57,439 nucleotides of DNA from NCBI GenBank assembly GCA_019119835.1, contig DWWE01000032.1, positions 1-57,439 on the forward strand, read 5' to 3'. Source of the stretch: Candidatus Gemmiger stercoravium (GTDB lineage: Bacteria > Bacillota > Clostridia > Oscillospirales > Ruminococcaceae). Made by a program: the position numbers and the translations under genes. Shown piece by piece: positions 8,004-16,954 of the stretch (position 1 is the first letter of the stretch; every line of letters starts with the position of its first letter). A model generated the notes under the pieces. The model did not search any database and was not told the DNA's origin. It saw only the letters and a program-made list of their open reading frames with translations.

Positions 8004-8757
8004 TTGTGTCCTCCCTTACTTGATCGGTACTTTCCACGCCCAACAGCAGTACGGTGATGTTGTCCTGGCCGCCGCCGCGCAGCGCACAGTCGATCAGGAT
8101 CCGAGGCGCGTCAAAAAATGCAGTTTCCTGCAGGATCAAAGCAATTTCGCCATCCGGGACCATGTTGGTCAAACCGTCGGTACACAGTAGAAGAATATCC
8201 CCGGGTTCCACCTTGCAGCGGTTGTACTCCGGCACAATGCTGGCCGAGACCCCCAACGCCCTGGTGATCAGGTTTTTCTGGGGGTGAAGGGCTGCCTGGG
8301 CGCGGGTGATCTGCCCGCTGTCCACCAGCTGCTGTACCATGGAATGGTCCCGGGTGAGCTGCTGGATCTCGCCGCGGCGCCACAGATACGCCCGGGAGTC
8401 ACCGGCATGGACCACATGGGCCATATCGCCAAAGACATACGCACAGACGCCGGTGGTTCCCATCCCCAGCATCTCCGGGTCGGAGGTAGCCCGCTCATAC
8501 ACGGCGCGGTTGGTCAGGTCGAACCCATGCAGAATGAACTGCTTTTCTTCCCCATGGCGCAACGTGTGGAGCTGGCGGTCAAAATACTGCAGCATACTGG
8601 CCGTGGCGATGGAGGAGGCCACGCGGCCGCCGCGGACCCCGCCCATGCCGTCGCACACGACACCCCAGCCGGAGCCGTCCGTCAGCTGCCGGGCGCAAAA
8701 ATTGTCCTGGTTTTCCTGACGGCAGCTGCCTATATCGGTTTGCCCTGCGATCTTCAT
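7996..8757 (-). CDS. prpC: PP2C-family protein phosphatase (partner of PrkC)
   Basis: A 253-residue metal-dependent Ser/Thr phosphatase of the PPM/PP2C family. Metal-binding motifs are visible: the TDIGSCRQENQDNF start, VCDGMGG (about residues 36-42), the HAGDSRAYL block, LLLCTDGLTNMV, and GGGQDNITVLL near the end. It reverses PrkC phosphorylation; the gene pair is nearly always adjacent in Bacillota and here overlaps by 8 nt. The ATG follows AAAGGAA about 12 nt upstream, slightly far. Confidence 0.93.
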   Translation of the reverse strand: MKIAGQTDIGSCRQENQDNFCARQLTDGSGWGVVCDGMGGVRGGRVASSIATASMLQYFDRQLHTLRHGEEKQFILHGFDLTNRAVYERATSDPEMLGMGTTGVCAYVFGDMAHVVHAGDSRAYLWRRGEIQQLTRDHSMVQQLVDSGQITRAQAALHPQKNLITRALGVSASIVPEYNRCKVEPGDILLLCTDGLTNMVPDGEIALILQETAFFDAPRILIDCALRGGGQDNITVLLLGVESTDQVREDTNG

Positions 8758-8764
8758 CGGAAGG

Positions 8765-9844
8765 TCAGTTCCTTTCTTTTGGTTTTTGGCCTGTTTGCCG
8801 GCCGCGGGTCACCTCGGCGTCCTCGCGCCGCAGCTGCCCGCAGGCTGCGCTGATGTCCGCCCCCAGCCGGCGGCGGACCGTTGCGTTGACCCCAAGGTCT
8901 TCCAGCATCTGCCGGAAACGGCGGACGTTCTCCTCATCCGTGGCAGAGTACGGGCTGCCGTCCACCGGGTTTATGGGGATCAGGTTCACATGGGCGCCCA
9001 TACCGCGGATCAGCCCGGCCAGCTTTCTGGCCATGGCCGGCGAATCGTTGACGCCCCGCACCATCGAATATTCAAAGCTGATACGCCGCCCGGTGGTCTT
9101 CTGGTACCGGCGGCAGGCCGGGATCAGCACCTCCAGCGGGTAGGCATCGTTGACCGGCATCATACTGCTGCGCACCGCGTTGTCCGGCGCGTGCAGCGAT
9201 ACCGACAGGGTAAGCTGCAGCTTCCGCTGTGCCAGTTCGTCGATCTTGGGCACCAGGCCGCAGGTGGACAGGCTGATGTTGCGCATCCCGATGTTGAGCC
9301 CTTCCGGGCAGGAGATCAGGTTGAGGAATTCCATCACGTTGTCAAAGTTGTGCAGCGGCTCCCCAATGCCCATCAAAACAATGTGGGAGACCCGCTCCCC
9401 GGTATCCCGCTGGGCCGTGTAGACCTCAGCCGCGATCTCCCCGGGGGTCAGGTCGCGCACGCGGCCCGCCTGCGTCGAAGCGCAAAACCGGCACCCCATC
9501 GCGCAGCCCACCTGGGTGGACACGCAGACGCTGTTGCCGTAATGGTAGCGCATCAGAACCGTTTCGATGCAGTTTCCGTCCGCCAGTTCCAGCAGGTACT
9601 TGATCGTCCCGTCCTTGGACTGCTGCTTGCGCCGAATCTTCGGCACCGCCAGCGAGGCGGACGCCTGCAGCGTCTGGAGCAGTGCTTTGGGCTGATCGGT
9701 CATGGCGCCCAGATCGGTGATGAGTTTTTGATGGATCCACTTGAAGATCTGTTTGGCCCGGAACGCCGGCTGCCCCATTTCGGTGAGATAACGGGTCAGT
9801 TCCGGCAATGTCATGTCGGTCAGGCAGGTGGTTTGCGGTCCCAT
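8765..9844 (-). CDS. rlmN: 23S rRNA/tRNA adenine-C2 methyltransferase RlmN
   Basis: A 359-residue radical SAM enzyme that methylates A2503 of 23S rRNA and A37 of some tRNAs. The cluster motif CAMGCRFC (Cys-x3-Cys-x2-Cys) followed by ASTQAG is present in the middle, GEPLHNFDNV is the SAM-binding GEP block, and the two mechanism cysteines are seen in STCG and AACGQL near the C-terminus. The length is usual. AAGAGGTG lies 8 nt before the ATG. It follows rsmB after a 77-nt gap and leads into prpC. Confidence 0.95.
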   Translation of the reverse strand: MGPQTTCLTDMTLPELTRYLTEMGQPAFRAKQIFKWIHQKLITDLGAMTDQPKALLQTLQASASLAVPKIRRKQQSKDGTIKYLLELADGNCIETVLMRYHYGNSVCVSTQVGCAMGCRFCASTQAGRVRDLTPGEIAAEVYTAQRDTGERVSHIVLMGIGEPLHNFDNVMEFLNLISCPEGLNIGMRNISLSTCGLVPKIDELAQRKLQLTLSVSLHAPDNAVRSSMMPVNDAYPLEVLIPACRRYQKTTGRRISFEYSMVRGVNDSPAMARKLAGLIRGMGAHVNLIPINPVDGSPYSATDEENVRRFRQMLEDLGVNATVRRRLGADISAACGQLRREDAEVTRGRQTGQKPKERN

Positions 9845-9921
9845 CCAAAATTCACCTCTTCTTACTATACCACAAAAAACAGGATTTTGGGTTGCAAATT
9901 GGTAAAGAAAGCATGTAAAAT

Positions 9922-11250
9922 TTACGAAAAGCTGCGGTCCGATCGGGTCAGCACCGCCACAAAGAAGCCGTCCGTCCCGGTTTTATGGGGCAGGAACAGT
10001 GTGCCCCATTCGCCGCAATCGGCGCCCGGCAGCGGCGGGTGGGCCGGCTGCAGCCGGAAGTCCGGGTTTTTCGCAAGGAAATCCTGAATATTCCCTTCGT
10101 TCTCATTGCGGTTGATCGTACAGGTGGAGTAGACCAGCCGCCCGCCCGGCGCCAGATACCCCGCCGCCGTTTGCAGGATCCTGCGCTGCAGCGCGCAGAG
10201 TTCGTCTAGGCCGTCCAGGTCCTTGTACCGGATATCCGGCTTTTTGCCGATCACGCCGAGCCCCGAGCAGGGCACGTCGCACAAAATGCGGTCGAAGGGC
10301 TGCGCCCGGAACGCGGGAACCTCCACCGAGGCATCCCCGCAGAAGGTGTGGGCGCACCGGACGCCGCCCCGCTCCAGCGCCTGCCGCAGCAGCGGCAGCC
10401 GGGCCGAAACGGCCTCCCCGGCCCACAGTTCGCCCTGATCCTGCATGGCCTGCGCCAGCGTCAGGGTTTTGCCGCCCGGCGCCGCGCACAGGTCCAGCAC
10501 CCTCATGCCGGGGCGGGCCTCAACGCAGTCCGCCGCGTACTGACTCGTGAGCCCCTGTACATGGAAATCCCCCTGGCGAAAGGCCCGGGTAGCGGCCGGG
10601 GAGCCCGGAAACTCCACCTGCAGACAGTTGTCCCAGGGGCCCAGGGCGGTCCGGCAGCCTTCCTGCGCCAGCCGGTCGGCCAGCTCTGCGGTGGTGGTGC
10701 GCAGCGTGTTGACCCGCACCCAGGTGGGCTGCTGTCGATGGAAGGCTGCCGCGATATCCTCCGCCTGCGCCCCGTACTGTTCCTCCAGCAAGGAAGCCAC
10801 CGGCTCCGACAAACTGTAATAGGTCACCAGCCGGCTGTGCCGGTCGGGGAAGGTCTCCCCTGTCGGCTGCAGGGCTGCGGCGCGGCGCAGCACCGCATTG
10901 ACCATGCCGGCGGCGCTGCTTTTGCCAAAGGCTCGGGTGAGCTTGACCGATTCATTGACGGCGGCCGGCAGCGGCACCGCCATACAGGCTGCCTGTGCCA
11001 GACCGGCCCGCAGAATGGCCCGGACCGGTGCGTCCAGCCGGGTCAGCGGCTTTTTCACAAACTGCTGCAGCATCCAGTCCAGCCGGTTCCTGTATTCCAG
11101 CACGGTATAGAAGATCCGTGCGGCAAAAGCGGCGTCCCGGGCGGCCAGCGGCGGGGTGCAGCGGCGCAGTTCGCCGTCCAGCACAAGGTTTGCATAGCCG
11201 GCCTCTTCCTGGCGCAGCAACGCCTTGACTGCCAGGTACCGGGCCGTCAC
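9922..11250 (-). CDS. rsmB: 16S rRNA cytosine-C5 methyltransferase RsmB
   Basis: A 442-residue protein: an N-terminal NusB-like helical RNA-binding domain (residues 1-140), then a Rossmann methyltransferase domain with DLCAAPGGKTLTLAQ as the SAM-binding motif, the conserved DVPCSGLG block and the catalytic YSTCTINRNENE block. It methylates C967 of 16S rRNA in characterised relatives. The GTG start shares a GTGA overlap with the fmt stop, so translation is coupled. The order def-fmt-rsmB-rlmN is the classical Bacillota one. Confidence 0.94.
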   Translation of the reverse strand: MTARYLAVKALLRQEEAGYANLVLDGELRRCTPPLAARDAAFAARIFYTVLEYRNRLDWMLQQFVKKPLTRLDAPVRAILRAGLAQAACMAVPLPAAVNESVKLTRAFGKSSAAGMVNAVLRRAAALQPTGETFPDRHSRLVTYYSLSEPVASLLEEQYGAQAEDIAAAFHRQQPTWVRVNTLRTTTAELADRLAQEGCRTALGPWDNCLQVEFPGSPAATRAFRQGDFHVQGLTSQYAADCVEARPGMRVLDLCAAPGGKTLTLAQAMQDQGELWAGEAVSARLPLLRQALERGGVRCAHTFCGDASVEVPAFRAQPFDRILCDVPCSGLGVIGKKPDIRYKDLDGLDELCALQRRILQTAAGYLAPGGRLVYSTCTINRNENEGNIQDFLAKNPDFRLQPAHPPLPGADCGEWGTLFLPHKTGTDGFFVAVLTRSDRSFS

Positions 11251-12167
11251 AGCGAATCCCCCGTATGCAGCCGCCGCCCGGCTGCCCAGGCGGTGCCCGC
11301 CATGGGGCGGCCGCCTTCCGGCGTGACGGTCAGCAGCTGCAAAGCCCCCCGGGCGCAGGCGATCGTCAGCGGTTTCAGCGCCAGCACCGTGCCGGGCGCT
11401 GCCCGCTGCGGATTTTCGGCCAGGCGGCTTTCCAGCACCTTGATCTTTTTGCCGTCCAGCTCAAAAAACGCCACGGGCCAGGGGTTCATGCCCCGCACCC
11501 AGTTGTGCAGATGTTCGGCCGGCTCCGCAAAGGTGAACCGGGCCATCTCCTTAGTCAGCGGCGGGGCCTTGGTGGCCTTGGCCTCGTCCTGGGGGCGCGG
11601 GGTCAGGCGGCCGGCAGCCAGATCCTCCACAGCACGCACCAGCGTTTCGGCCCCCACCGCGCTGACCTGGTCAAACAGTTCCCCGCTGGTGGTTTCCGGG
11701 CCGATCTCCACCGGCTCCACCATCAGGATATCGCCGGTATCGCAGCCCTCATCCAGCTGCATGATGGTCACGCCGGTTCTGGTATCGCCGTTGAGCACCG
11801 CCCACTGGATCGGGGCCGAGCCGCGGTACTTGGGCAGCAGCGACACATGCAGGTTGATGCACCCCAGCGGCGCAATGTGCAGCAGTTCCGGCGGCAGGAT
11901 GCGGCCATAGGCCACCACGACCACCAGATCGGGCTGCAGGGCGCGGAACACCTTTTCCGCCTCCCCATCCCGCAGCGTGGCCGGCTGCCAGACCGGGATG
12001 CCATGCTCCACCGCCAGTTTCTTGACCGGCGGCGCCGTCAGCACCTGCTTGCGGCCCACCGGCTTGTCGGCACGGGTAAACACCCCCACGACCGTGTGCC
12101 CGGCTTCCAGCAGGGCAACCAGGCTCCGGGCGGCAATATCCGGGGTCCCCATAAACAGAATCCGCAT
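11247..12167 (-). CDS. fmt: Methionyl-tRNA formyltransferase
   Basis: A 306-residue enzyme that formylates initiator Met-tRNA. The start was set at the ATG of RILFMGTPDIAA because AAAAAGGAGAG lies 6 nt upstream; the frame is open further up but without support. It has the N-terminal formyl-THF domain with INLHVSLLPKYRGSAPIQW (the catalytic Asn-His and the SLLPxYRG loop) and GVTIMQLDEGCDTGDIL, then a C-terminal OB-like tRNA-binding domain. It lies 38 nt downstream of def, its functional partner in N-terminal Met processing. Confidence 0.95.
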   Translation of the reverse strand: MRILFMGTPDIAARSLVALLEAGHTVVGVFTRADKPVGRKQVLTAPPVKKLAVEHGIPVWQPATLRDGEAEKVFRALQPDLVVVVAYGRILPPELLHIAPLGCINLHVSLLPKYRGSAPIQWAVLNGDTRTGVTIMQLDEGCDTGDILMVEPVEIGPETTSGELFDQVSAVGAETLVRAVEDLAAGRLTPRPQDEAKATKAPPLTKEMARFTFAEPAEHLHNWVRGMNPWPVAFFELDGKKIKVLESRLAENPQRAAPGTVLALKPLTIACARGALQLLTVTPEGGRPMAGTAWAAGRRLHTGDSL

Positions 12168-12205
12168 CTGCACTCTCCTTTTTGCGCCGTCCGTCAGGGC
12201 GGCTC

Positions 12206-12715
12206 TCACTCCTCGTCCGGGTAATCGGTCTCATAGAAATGGGTGGCCAGGTCCATAATGGTGATCCCGTCCAGATGATTGGTCTCGTGCTGGATGCAGC
12301 GGGCAAACATGTCGTCCGCTTCCAGCTCAAACCATTCGCCGTGGCGGTCCTGGGCGCGCACCTTCACATGCTTGGAGCGACTGATGGCGCCGTTGTGCCC
12401 CGGGAAGGAAAGGCAGCCTTCGTACAGTTCCACCTTCTCCTCACTGAATTCGAGGATCTCGGGGTTGATGAACTCCACCATCGGGAATTCGTACCCTTCC
12501 GGCAGCGGGTCAGGGGCGTTCCGGTCGTCCACCGCCACAAACAGGCGGCGCATGACCCCCACCTGCGGGCCGGCCAGGCCCAGCCCGTCCGCATCTACCA
12601 GCGTTTCCTTCATATCGTCCAGCAAAGTGGCCAGACGGTCGTCAAACTTCACAACAGGGCGGCAGACCTTTTTCAGAATCGGGTCCCCGTCCTTCACGAT
12701 CTCGCGCAGTGCCAT
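12206..12715 (-). CDS. def: Peptide deformylase
   Basis: A 169-residue metalloenzyme removing the N-formyl group from nascent chains. The three motifs are present: GLGLAGPQVG (motif 1), EGCLS (motif 2, with the metal-binding Cys) and HETNHLDG (motif 3). Motif 3 normally reads HExDH; here the residue before the second His is Asn, but both His ligands and the catalytic Glu remain. The start ATG at 12713-12715 has AAGGAGGAAAA upstream. The next gene, fmt, adds the formyl group that this enzyme removes. Confidence 0.93.
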   Translation of the reverse strand: MALREIVKDGDPILKKVCRPVVKFDDRLATLLDDMKETLVDADGLGLAGPQVGVMRRLFVAVDDRNAPDPLPEGYEFPMVEFINPEILEFSEEKVELYEGCLSFPGHNGAISRSKHVKVRAQDRHGEWFELEADDMFARCIQHETNHLDGITIMDLATHFYETDYPDEE

Positions 12716-12776
12716 ATCGGTTTTCCTCCTTGCAATCAAACCTTGTATCGTTGCGGGGAATCGCTTCCCCGGTTGT

Positions 12777-15038
12777 TCACATATCTCCGTCCGAATTGAA
12801 ATCGATCGCCACCGACGCCCTGGCCGGCAGCTTCTGTTCTCCGTACTCCTCAAGGGTCTGCCGCATCAGGGCGCGGAATGCCGCGTCGTTGCGGCATTTG
12901 AGGGTCAGTTTGTAGCGGTATTTGCCGTTGAGCATCGCAATGTTCATCGGGGTCGGGCCCAGCACGCGCAGCGGCAGCCGGGGCTGCCGGGCCGCCTGTT
13001 CTGCGAGGATGCTGCCGAACCGGTGCGCCGCCGCAAACACGGCGCCGTCCTGGCTGCCGCTGAACCCTACCACGCAGAAGGCGCAGTAGGGCGGGTACAG
13101 GCACAGCTTGCGGAAGGCGATTTCCTCCTGATAGAAGGCTTCGTAATCCTGGCCGGCCGCCAGCTGCAGTACCGGATGTTCCGGCACCGCCGTCTGGATC
13201 AGGGCGCGGCCGGGCAGTTCCGCACGGCCGCCCCGCCCCACCACCTGGGTGATCAGGCTGAAGGTGTTTTCGTAGGAGCGGAACCCCTGCCCGAACAGCA
13301 TGGAGTCGATCCCCAGCACCCCCACCAGCGTGACCTTTTCAAAGTCCAGCCCCTTGGCCACCATCTGGGTCCCCAGCAGGATGTCATATTCCTGCCGGGC
13401 AAACCGGGTGAACATCCGCTCATGGGCGTTTTTCTGCATGGTGGAGTCCTGGTCCATCCGCAGGATCCGGGCGCCGGGCAGCGCCGCGGCGAGTTCCTCC
13501 TCCACCCGCTGAGTCCCGAACCCGCTGTACAGCAGTTTGCCGCCGCAGGACGGGCACAGGCCGGGCACAGGCTGGAGCTGATGCCCGCAGTGGTGGCACA
13601 GCAGCATCTGCCGGTTTTTGTGGTATACCAGCGGAACGCTGCAGTTGGGACATTTGAGCACCTCGCCACAGTCCGAGCAGATGGCCACCGTATTGTAGCC
13701 ACGGCGGTTCAGGAGCAGGATGCTCTGCTCCCCCCGCTGCAGGTTTTCGGCCAGTTCCGAAATCAGGCGGGCGCTGAGTTCCCGCGGGTTGCCGGCGGCC
13801 AGTTCCGCCCGCATGTCCACGAATTCCACCGTGGGCAGCGGCCGGCCGCCATAACGCTCCCGCAGCGTCACCAGCCGGATGCGGCCGCTCCGGGCGGCAA
13901 ACATCGTCTCGGTGCGTGGGGTCGCCGAGGCAAAAACCAGCAGCGCCTTTTCCGCCGCCACCCGCTTTTTGGCCACATCATGGGCCGAGTAGCGCGGCGC
14001 TGACTCGCTTTGGTAGGTGTGCTCCTGCTCTTCGTCCAGAATGATCAGGCCGATGTTGGACAGTGGCGCAAAAATCGCACTGCGTGTGCCCACAACAATG
14101 TCGGCCTCGCCCCGCTGGATCATCCGCCATTGCAGCAGGCGTTCGGTGTTGTTGAGAGCCGAATGCTGTACCGCCAGCCGGTTGCCGAACAGAGCCTTGA
14201 GACGGCGGATCATTTGGGGGGTCAGGCCGATCTCCGGGACCAGGACCAGTGCCTTGCGGCCCATGGCCAGCGTCTTTTCAATCAGCTTGACGAAGACCGA
14301 TGTCTTGCCGCTGCCGGTCACCCCGTACAGCAGCGCCGCCCGGGGTTCACCCGAAAGCAGGTCGGCTTCCAGCTGATCGCAGGCCGCCTGCTGCTCGGCG
14401 GAAAGTTCCACCGGCCGCGGCTCATAGGGGATCTGCGAAAACAGGTCCAGCGACTTGTATCGCTCGCTGACCCGCAGCACCCCTTTGGCGCAAAGCGCAT
14501 CCAGCGTAGTCCTGGAGACTCCCTGCTGTTCCAGCTCATGCTGGGTCATCGACTCGTTTTGCTGCAGCAGCTCAACGGCCATGCGCTGGCGGGGCCCCGG
14601 TTTCGGTTTTTCGGCCAGCGCCCCCACCAGATGATACACTCGCTCCGTCGGCCGCGCCAGCCGGCTTTTCACCACCGGCCTGCCGTCCTCCACGCCGGGG
14701 CAGTACTGGGCCCCGTAGGGGATGACCGCCTTGACCGCCTCGTACCAGGTGCAGAAATAGCGTTCCCGCAAAAAGCGGACCAGCGAGAGCAGGTCCGGCG
14801 TCAGGCGGGCATCCTCCGGCGCGGCGTCCAGCAGGGTCTTCAGGCGGGTTGGCGGGTCGCTTTCCTGCGTGAGTTCCAGCACCACCGCCATCCGGGGCCG
14901 GTTGCCCCGGCCGAACGGCACAAGGACGATGCCGCCCGGCCACAGCCGCCCGGCCAGCTCCCCGGGGACCAGGTAAGAATAGAGTTTGTCAAAGTGGATG
15001 GTGGCGTCATTCACCGCCACCTTGGCAATCGTAGCCAA
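12777..15038 (-). CDS. priA: Primosomal protein N' (replication restart helicase)
   Basis: A 753-residue helicase that reloads the replisome at stalled forks. An N-terminal DNA-binding domain is followed by the helicase core with GVTGSGKTSVF (Walker A), ILDEEQEHTY (Walker B/DEAH-like box) and VGTRSAIFAP. A zinc-binding insert shows CSDCGEVLKCPNC and CHHCG...CPSCGG, eight cysteines as expected. The start is a TTG at 15036-15038 with GGGGGCAGG upstream. It directly follows gmk; the rpoZ and coaBC genes found between gmk and priA in B. subtilis are absent. Confidence 0.95.
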   Translation of the reverse strand: MATIAKVAVNDATIHFDKLYSYLVPGELAGRLWPGGIVLVPFGRGNRPRMAVVLELTQESDPPTRLKTLLDAAPEDARLTPDLLSLVRFLRERYFCTWYEAVKAVIPYGAQYCPGVEDGRPVVKSRLARPTERVYHLVGALAEKPKPGPRQRMAVELLQQNESMTQHELEQQGVSRTTLDALCAKGVLRVSERYKSLDLFSQIPYEPRPVELSAEQQAACDQLEADLLSGEPRAALLYGVTGSGKTSVFVKLIEKTLAMGRKALVLVPEIGLTPQMIRRLKALFGNRLAVQHSALNNTERLLQWRMIQRGEADIVVGTRSAIFAPLSNIGLIILDEEQEHTYQSESAPRYSAHDVAKKRVAAEKALLVFASATPRTETMFAARSGRIRLVTLRERYGGRPLPTVEFVDMRAELAAGNPRELSARLISELAENLQRGEQSILLLNRRGYNTVAICSDCGEVLKCPNCSVPLVYHKNRQMLLCHHCGHQLQPVPGLCPSCGGKLLYSGFGTQRVEEELAAALPGARILRMDQDSTMQKNAHERMFTRFARQEYDILLGTQMVAKGLDFEKVTLVGVLGIDSMLFGQGFRSYENTFSLITQVVGRGGRAELPGRALIQTAVPEHPVLQLAAGQDYEAFYQEEIAFRKLCLYPPYCAFCVVGFSGSQDGAVFAAAHRFGSILAEQAARQPRLPLRVLGPTPMNIAMLNGKYRYKLTLKCRNDAAFRALMRQTLEEYGEQKLPARASVAIDFNSDGDM

Positions 15039-15062
15039 CGAGCCGCCTGCCCCCTTTCAGCC

Positions 15063-15635
15063 TTACTCCGGCTGGGCCAGGCGATTCTGGATGATGGAGA
15101 AGATCCGGTCGGCGCAGTCCTCCACCACATCGTTCACCACATGCTCGTCGTAATCCGCCGAGCGGGCGATCTCGGTCTCGGCGCGGCGCAGCCGCTTTTG
15201 GATGGTCGCCTCGTCCTCGCTGCCGCGCACCCGCAGACGGCGTTCCAGTTCTTCCATGTTGGGCGGAAGCACAAAGATGGTGGTGGCACCGGGGTACAGC
15301 TTTTTGATGTTGCCGGCCCCTTCCACCTCGATGACCAGGATCACCGGCTGCTTGGCCTGCATGTGGCGCTCCACCTCCGAGCGGAGGGTCCCGTAATAAT
15401 TGTCGCAATAGCAGGTATATTCCACAATGCCGCCGGCGTCCAGAGACTGCTTGAACTGGTCGGGGGTGAGGAAGTGATAGCTCACCCCGTCGATCTCCCC
15501 TTCCCGCATAGCACGGGTCGTTGCCGAGACCGTCTTCTTGATGTCCTTATGGTCGCCGAGCAGCCGGGACACCACCGTGTCCTTGCCCGTGCCCGAAGGC
15601 CCGGAGACCACAAACAGGTATTTTTCGCCTTTCAT
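15063..15635 (-). CDS. gmk: Guanylate kinase
   Basis: A 190-residue enzyme converting GMP to GDP with ATP. The P-loop SGPSGTGKDT is at residues 11-20, SATTRAMREGEIDGVSYHF at about 38-55 is the GMP-binding stretch, and VIEVEGAGNIKK (101-112) follows. The start ATG at 15633-15635 was chosen because an upstream extension would run through remA. It lies between remA and priA, in the usual yicC-remA-gmk order. Confidence 0.96.
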   Translation of the reverse strand: MKGEKYLFVVSGPSGTGKDTVVSRLLGDHKDIKKTVSATTRAMREGEIDGVSYHFLTPDQFKQSLDAGGIVEYTCYCDNYYGTLRSEVERHMQAKQPVILVIEVEGAGNIKKLYPGATTIFVLPPNMEELERRLRVRGSEDEATIQKRLRRAETEIARSADYDEHVVNDVVEDCADRIFSIIQNRLAQPE

Positions 15636-15670
15636 ACAGTTACATCCCCCAAATTCCTTGATACCATCGT

Positions 15671-15937
15671 TTATCCTTCCGAATCCGCCGGCGTTTTTTC
15701 TTCCTCCGCCTCTACGCGGCCCAGAATCTTTTCGGGTGCAAAGGCGGAGAGCACGACATGGTCCGAATCCATAATCAGCACCGCCTGGGTCCGGCGCCCG
15801 TAGGTGGCGTCGATCACCGCGCCCCGTTCCCGCGCTTCCTGGATGATCCGCTTGATCGGCGCTGATTCCGGGCTGACTGCCGCCACCATGCGGTCCGCAT
15901 TGACCAGGTTGCCAAATCCAATATTGATCAGCTGCAT
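15671..15937 (-). CDS. remA: RemA/DUF370 family DNA-binding regulator
   Basis: An 88-residue protein beginning [19 protein letters not shown], the signature of the RemA family (formerly DUF370); conserved [24 protein letters not shown] follows. In B. subtilis RemA activates biofilm-matrix and osmoprotection genes by forming DNA-wrapping oligomers. What it controls here is unknown. The ATG at 15935-15937 has GTGAGGCGG upstream; a GTG four codons earlier is possible. It follows yicC after 8 nt, as in most Clostridia. Confidence 0.92.
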   Translation of the reverse strand: MQLINIGFGNLVNADRMVAAVSPESAPIKRIIQEARERGAVIDATYGRRTQAVLIMDSDHVVLSAFAPEKILGRVEAEEEKTPADSEG

Positions 15938-15945
15938 CGTCCGCC

Positions 15946-16824
15946 TCACTCAATGTTCTGGATCTGTTCCCGGATCTTTTCGATCTCGGACTTCAGTTCC
16001 ACGACCAGCCGGGTCAGCGCGGCGTCCTGACATTTGGAGCCGATGGTGTTGGCCTCCCGGTTCAACTCCTGGGTAAGAAAGTCCAGCTTGCGGCCGATGG
16101 GCTCATCCAGCGTCAGGATCTGCCGGTACTGCGCCACATGGCTGTGCAGACGCACCGTTTCCTCATCAATCGCCGTCTTGTCGGCAAACAGGGCCGCCTC
16201 GGTGAGCACACGCGATTCCTCGATGTTGCGGTCCGCCAGCAGCTCCTGCAGGCGGGCGTACAATCGCTGGGTATAGGCCTGCACCCGGCCGGCGCTCCCC
16301 TGTTCGATCTGCCGCACCAGTTCCTCCACCGTCAGCAGACGGGCTTCCACATCCGCCCGGAGTTTTTCGCCTTCGGCGGCGCGCATCTGCAAAAACGCCG
16401 TCACCGCCTGACCGGCCACCGCCTGCACATCGGCCCACAGGGCGTCCGGGTCCGCCGGGGCCGCGCTCTGGGTCAGCACATCCGGGAAGCGGGTCAGCGC
16501 CGTCACGGTGATGTCGTTGCGGATGTCCAGCCGCTCGGCCAGGCTGGACAGCGCCCGGCAGTAGCTCTCGGCCAGCCCCCAGTTGATCTGGACCACCGCG
16601 TCCGCAGCCGAAACATTCTGGATGCTCAGGCTCAGTTCCACCTTGCCGCGGTGTACCTGCTCGGCCACCAGCCGTTTGAGCGGGTCTTCCAAAAAGGCGC
16701 AGGTCCGCGGCACACGGCAGGAATATTCAAAATAGCGGGAATTGACACTGCGCAGTTCCACCGCAATATCACGGCCGTTGCGGACTTCCTCCGCACGGCC
16801 GTACCCAGTCATACTCAAAACCAT
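15946..16824 (-). CDS. yicC: YicC/YloC-family endoribonuclease
   Basis: A 292-residue protein starting [13 protein letters not shown], a near-invariant family start. The N-terminal domain contains [11 protein letters not shown], and the C-terminal DUF1732 region ends [32 protein letters not shown], also diagnostic. Relatives are hexameric endoribonucleases that act on small RNAs. It heads the long minus-strand block, with a good promoter (16875-16903) 50 bp upstream. Confidence 0.94.
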   Translation of the reverse strand: MVLSMTGYGRAEEVRNGRDIAVELRSVNSRYFEYSCRVPRTCAFLEDPLKRLVAEQVHRGKVELSLSIQNVSAADAVVQINWGLAESYCRALSSLAERLDIRNDITVTALTRFPDVLTQSAAPADPDALWADVQAVAGQAVTAFLQMRAAEGEKLRADVEARLLTVEELVRQIEQGSAGRVQAYTQRLYARLQELLADRNIEESRVLTEAALFADKTAIDEETVRLHSHVAQYRQILTLDEPIGRKLDFLTQELNREANTIGSKCQDAALTRLVVELKSEIEKIREQIQNIE

Positions 16825-16874
16825 TGTTCTTTCCTCACGCGAATTGTATCAGGTTGCGGACGGGTATTCAATTT

Positions 16875-16903
16875 ATTATACTATCCAGCCAAAGGTTTTG
16901 CAA
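16875..16903 (-). promoter_or_regulatory. Sigma-A-type promoter of the yicC-to-spoVM block
   Basis: On the minus strand TTGCAA (16898-16903), a 17-bp spacer and TATAAT (16875-16880), 50 bp before yicC. It overlaps the T-run side of the next operon's terminator. Confidence 0.75.
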
Positions 16904-16905
16904 GA

Positions 16906-16945
16906 CAAAAAGCCTTCGCAGCCATAAGACTGCGAAGGCTTTGTA
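16906..16945 (-). terminator. Intrinsic terminator of the carboxyltransferase operon
   Basis: On the minus strand GCCTTCGCAG, a loop, CTGCGAAGGC, then TTTTTGTCTTG. It lies just after the oxaloacetate-decarboxylase-alpha-like gene. Confidence 0.88.
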
Positions 16946-16954
16946 CCGATCACA

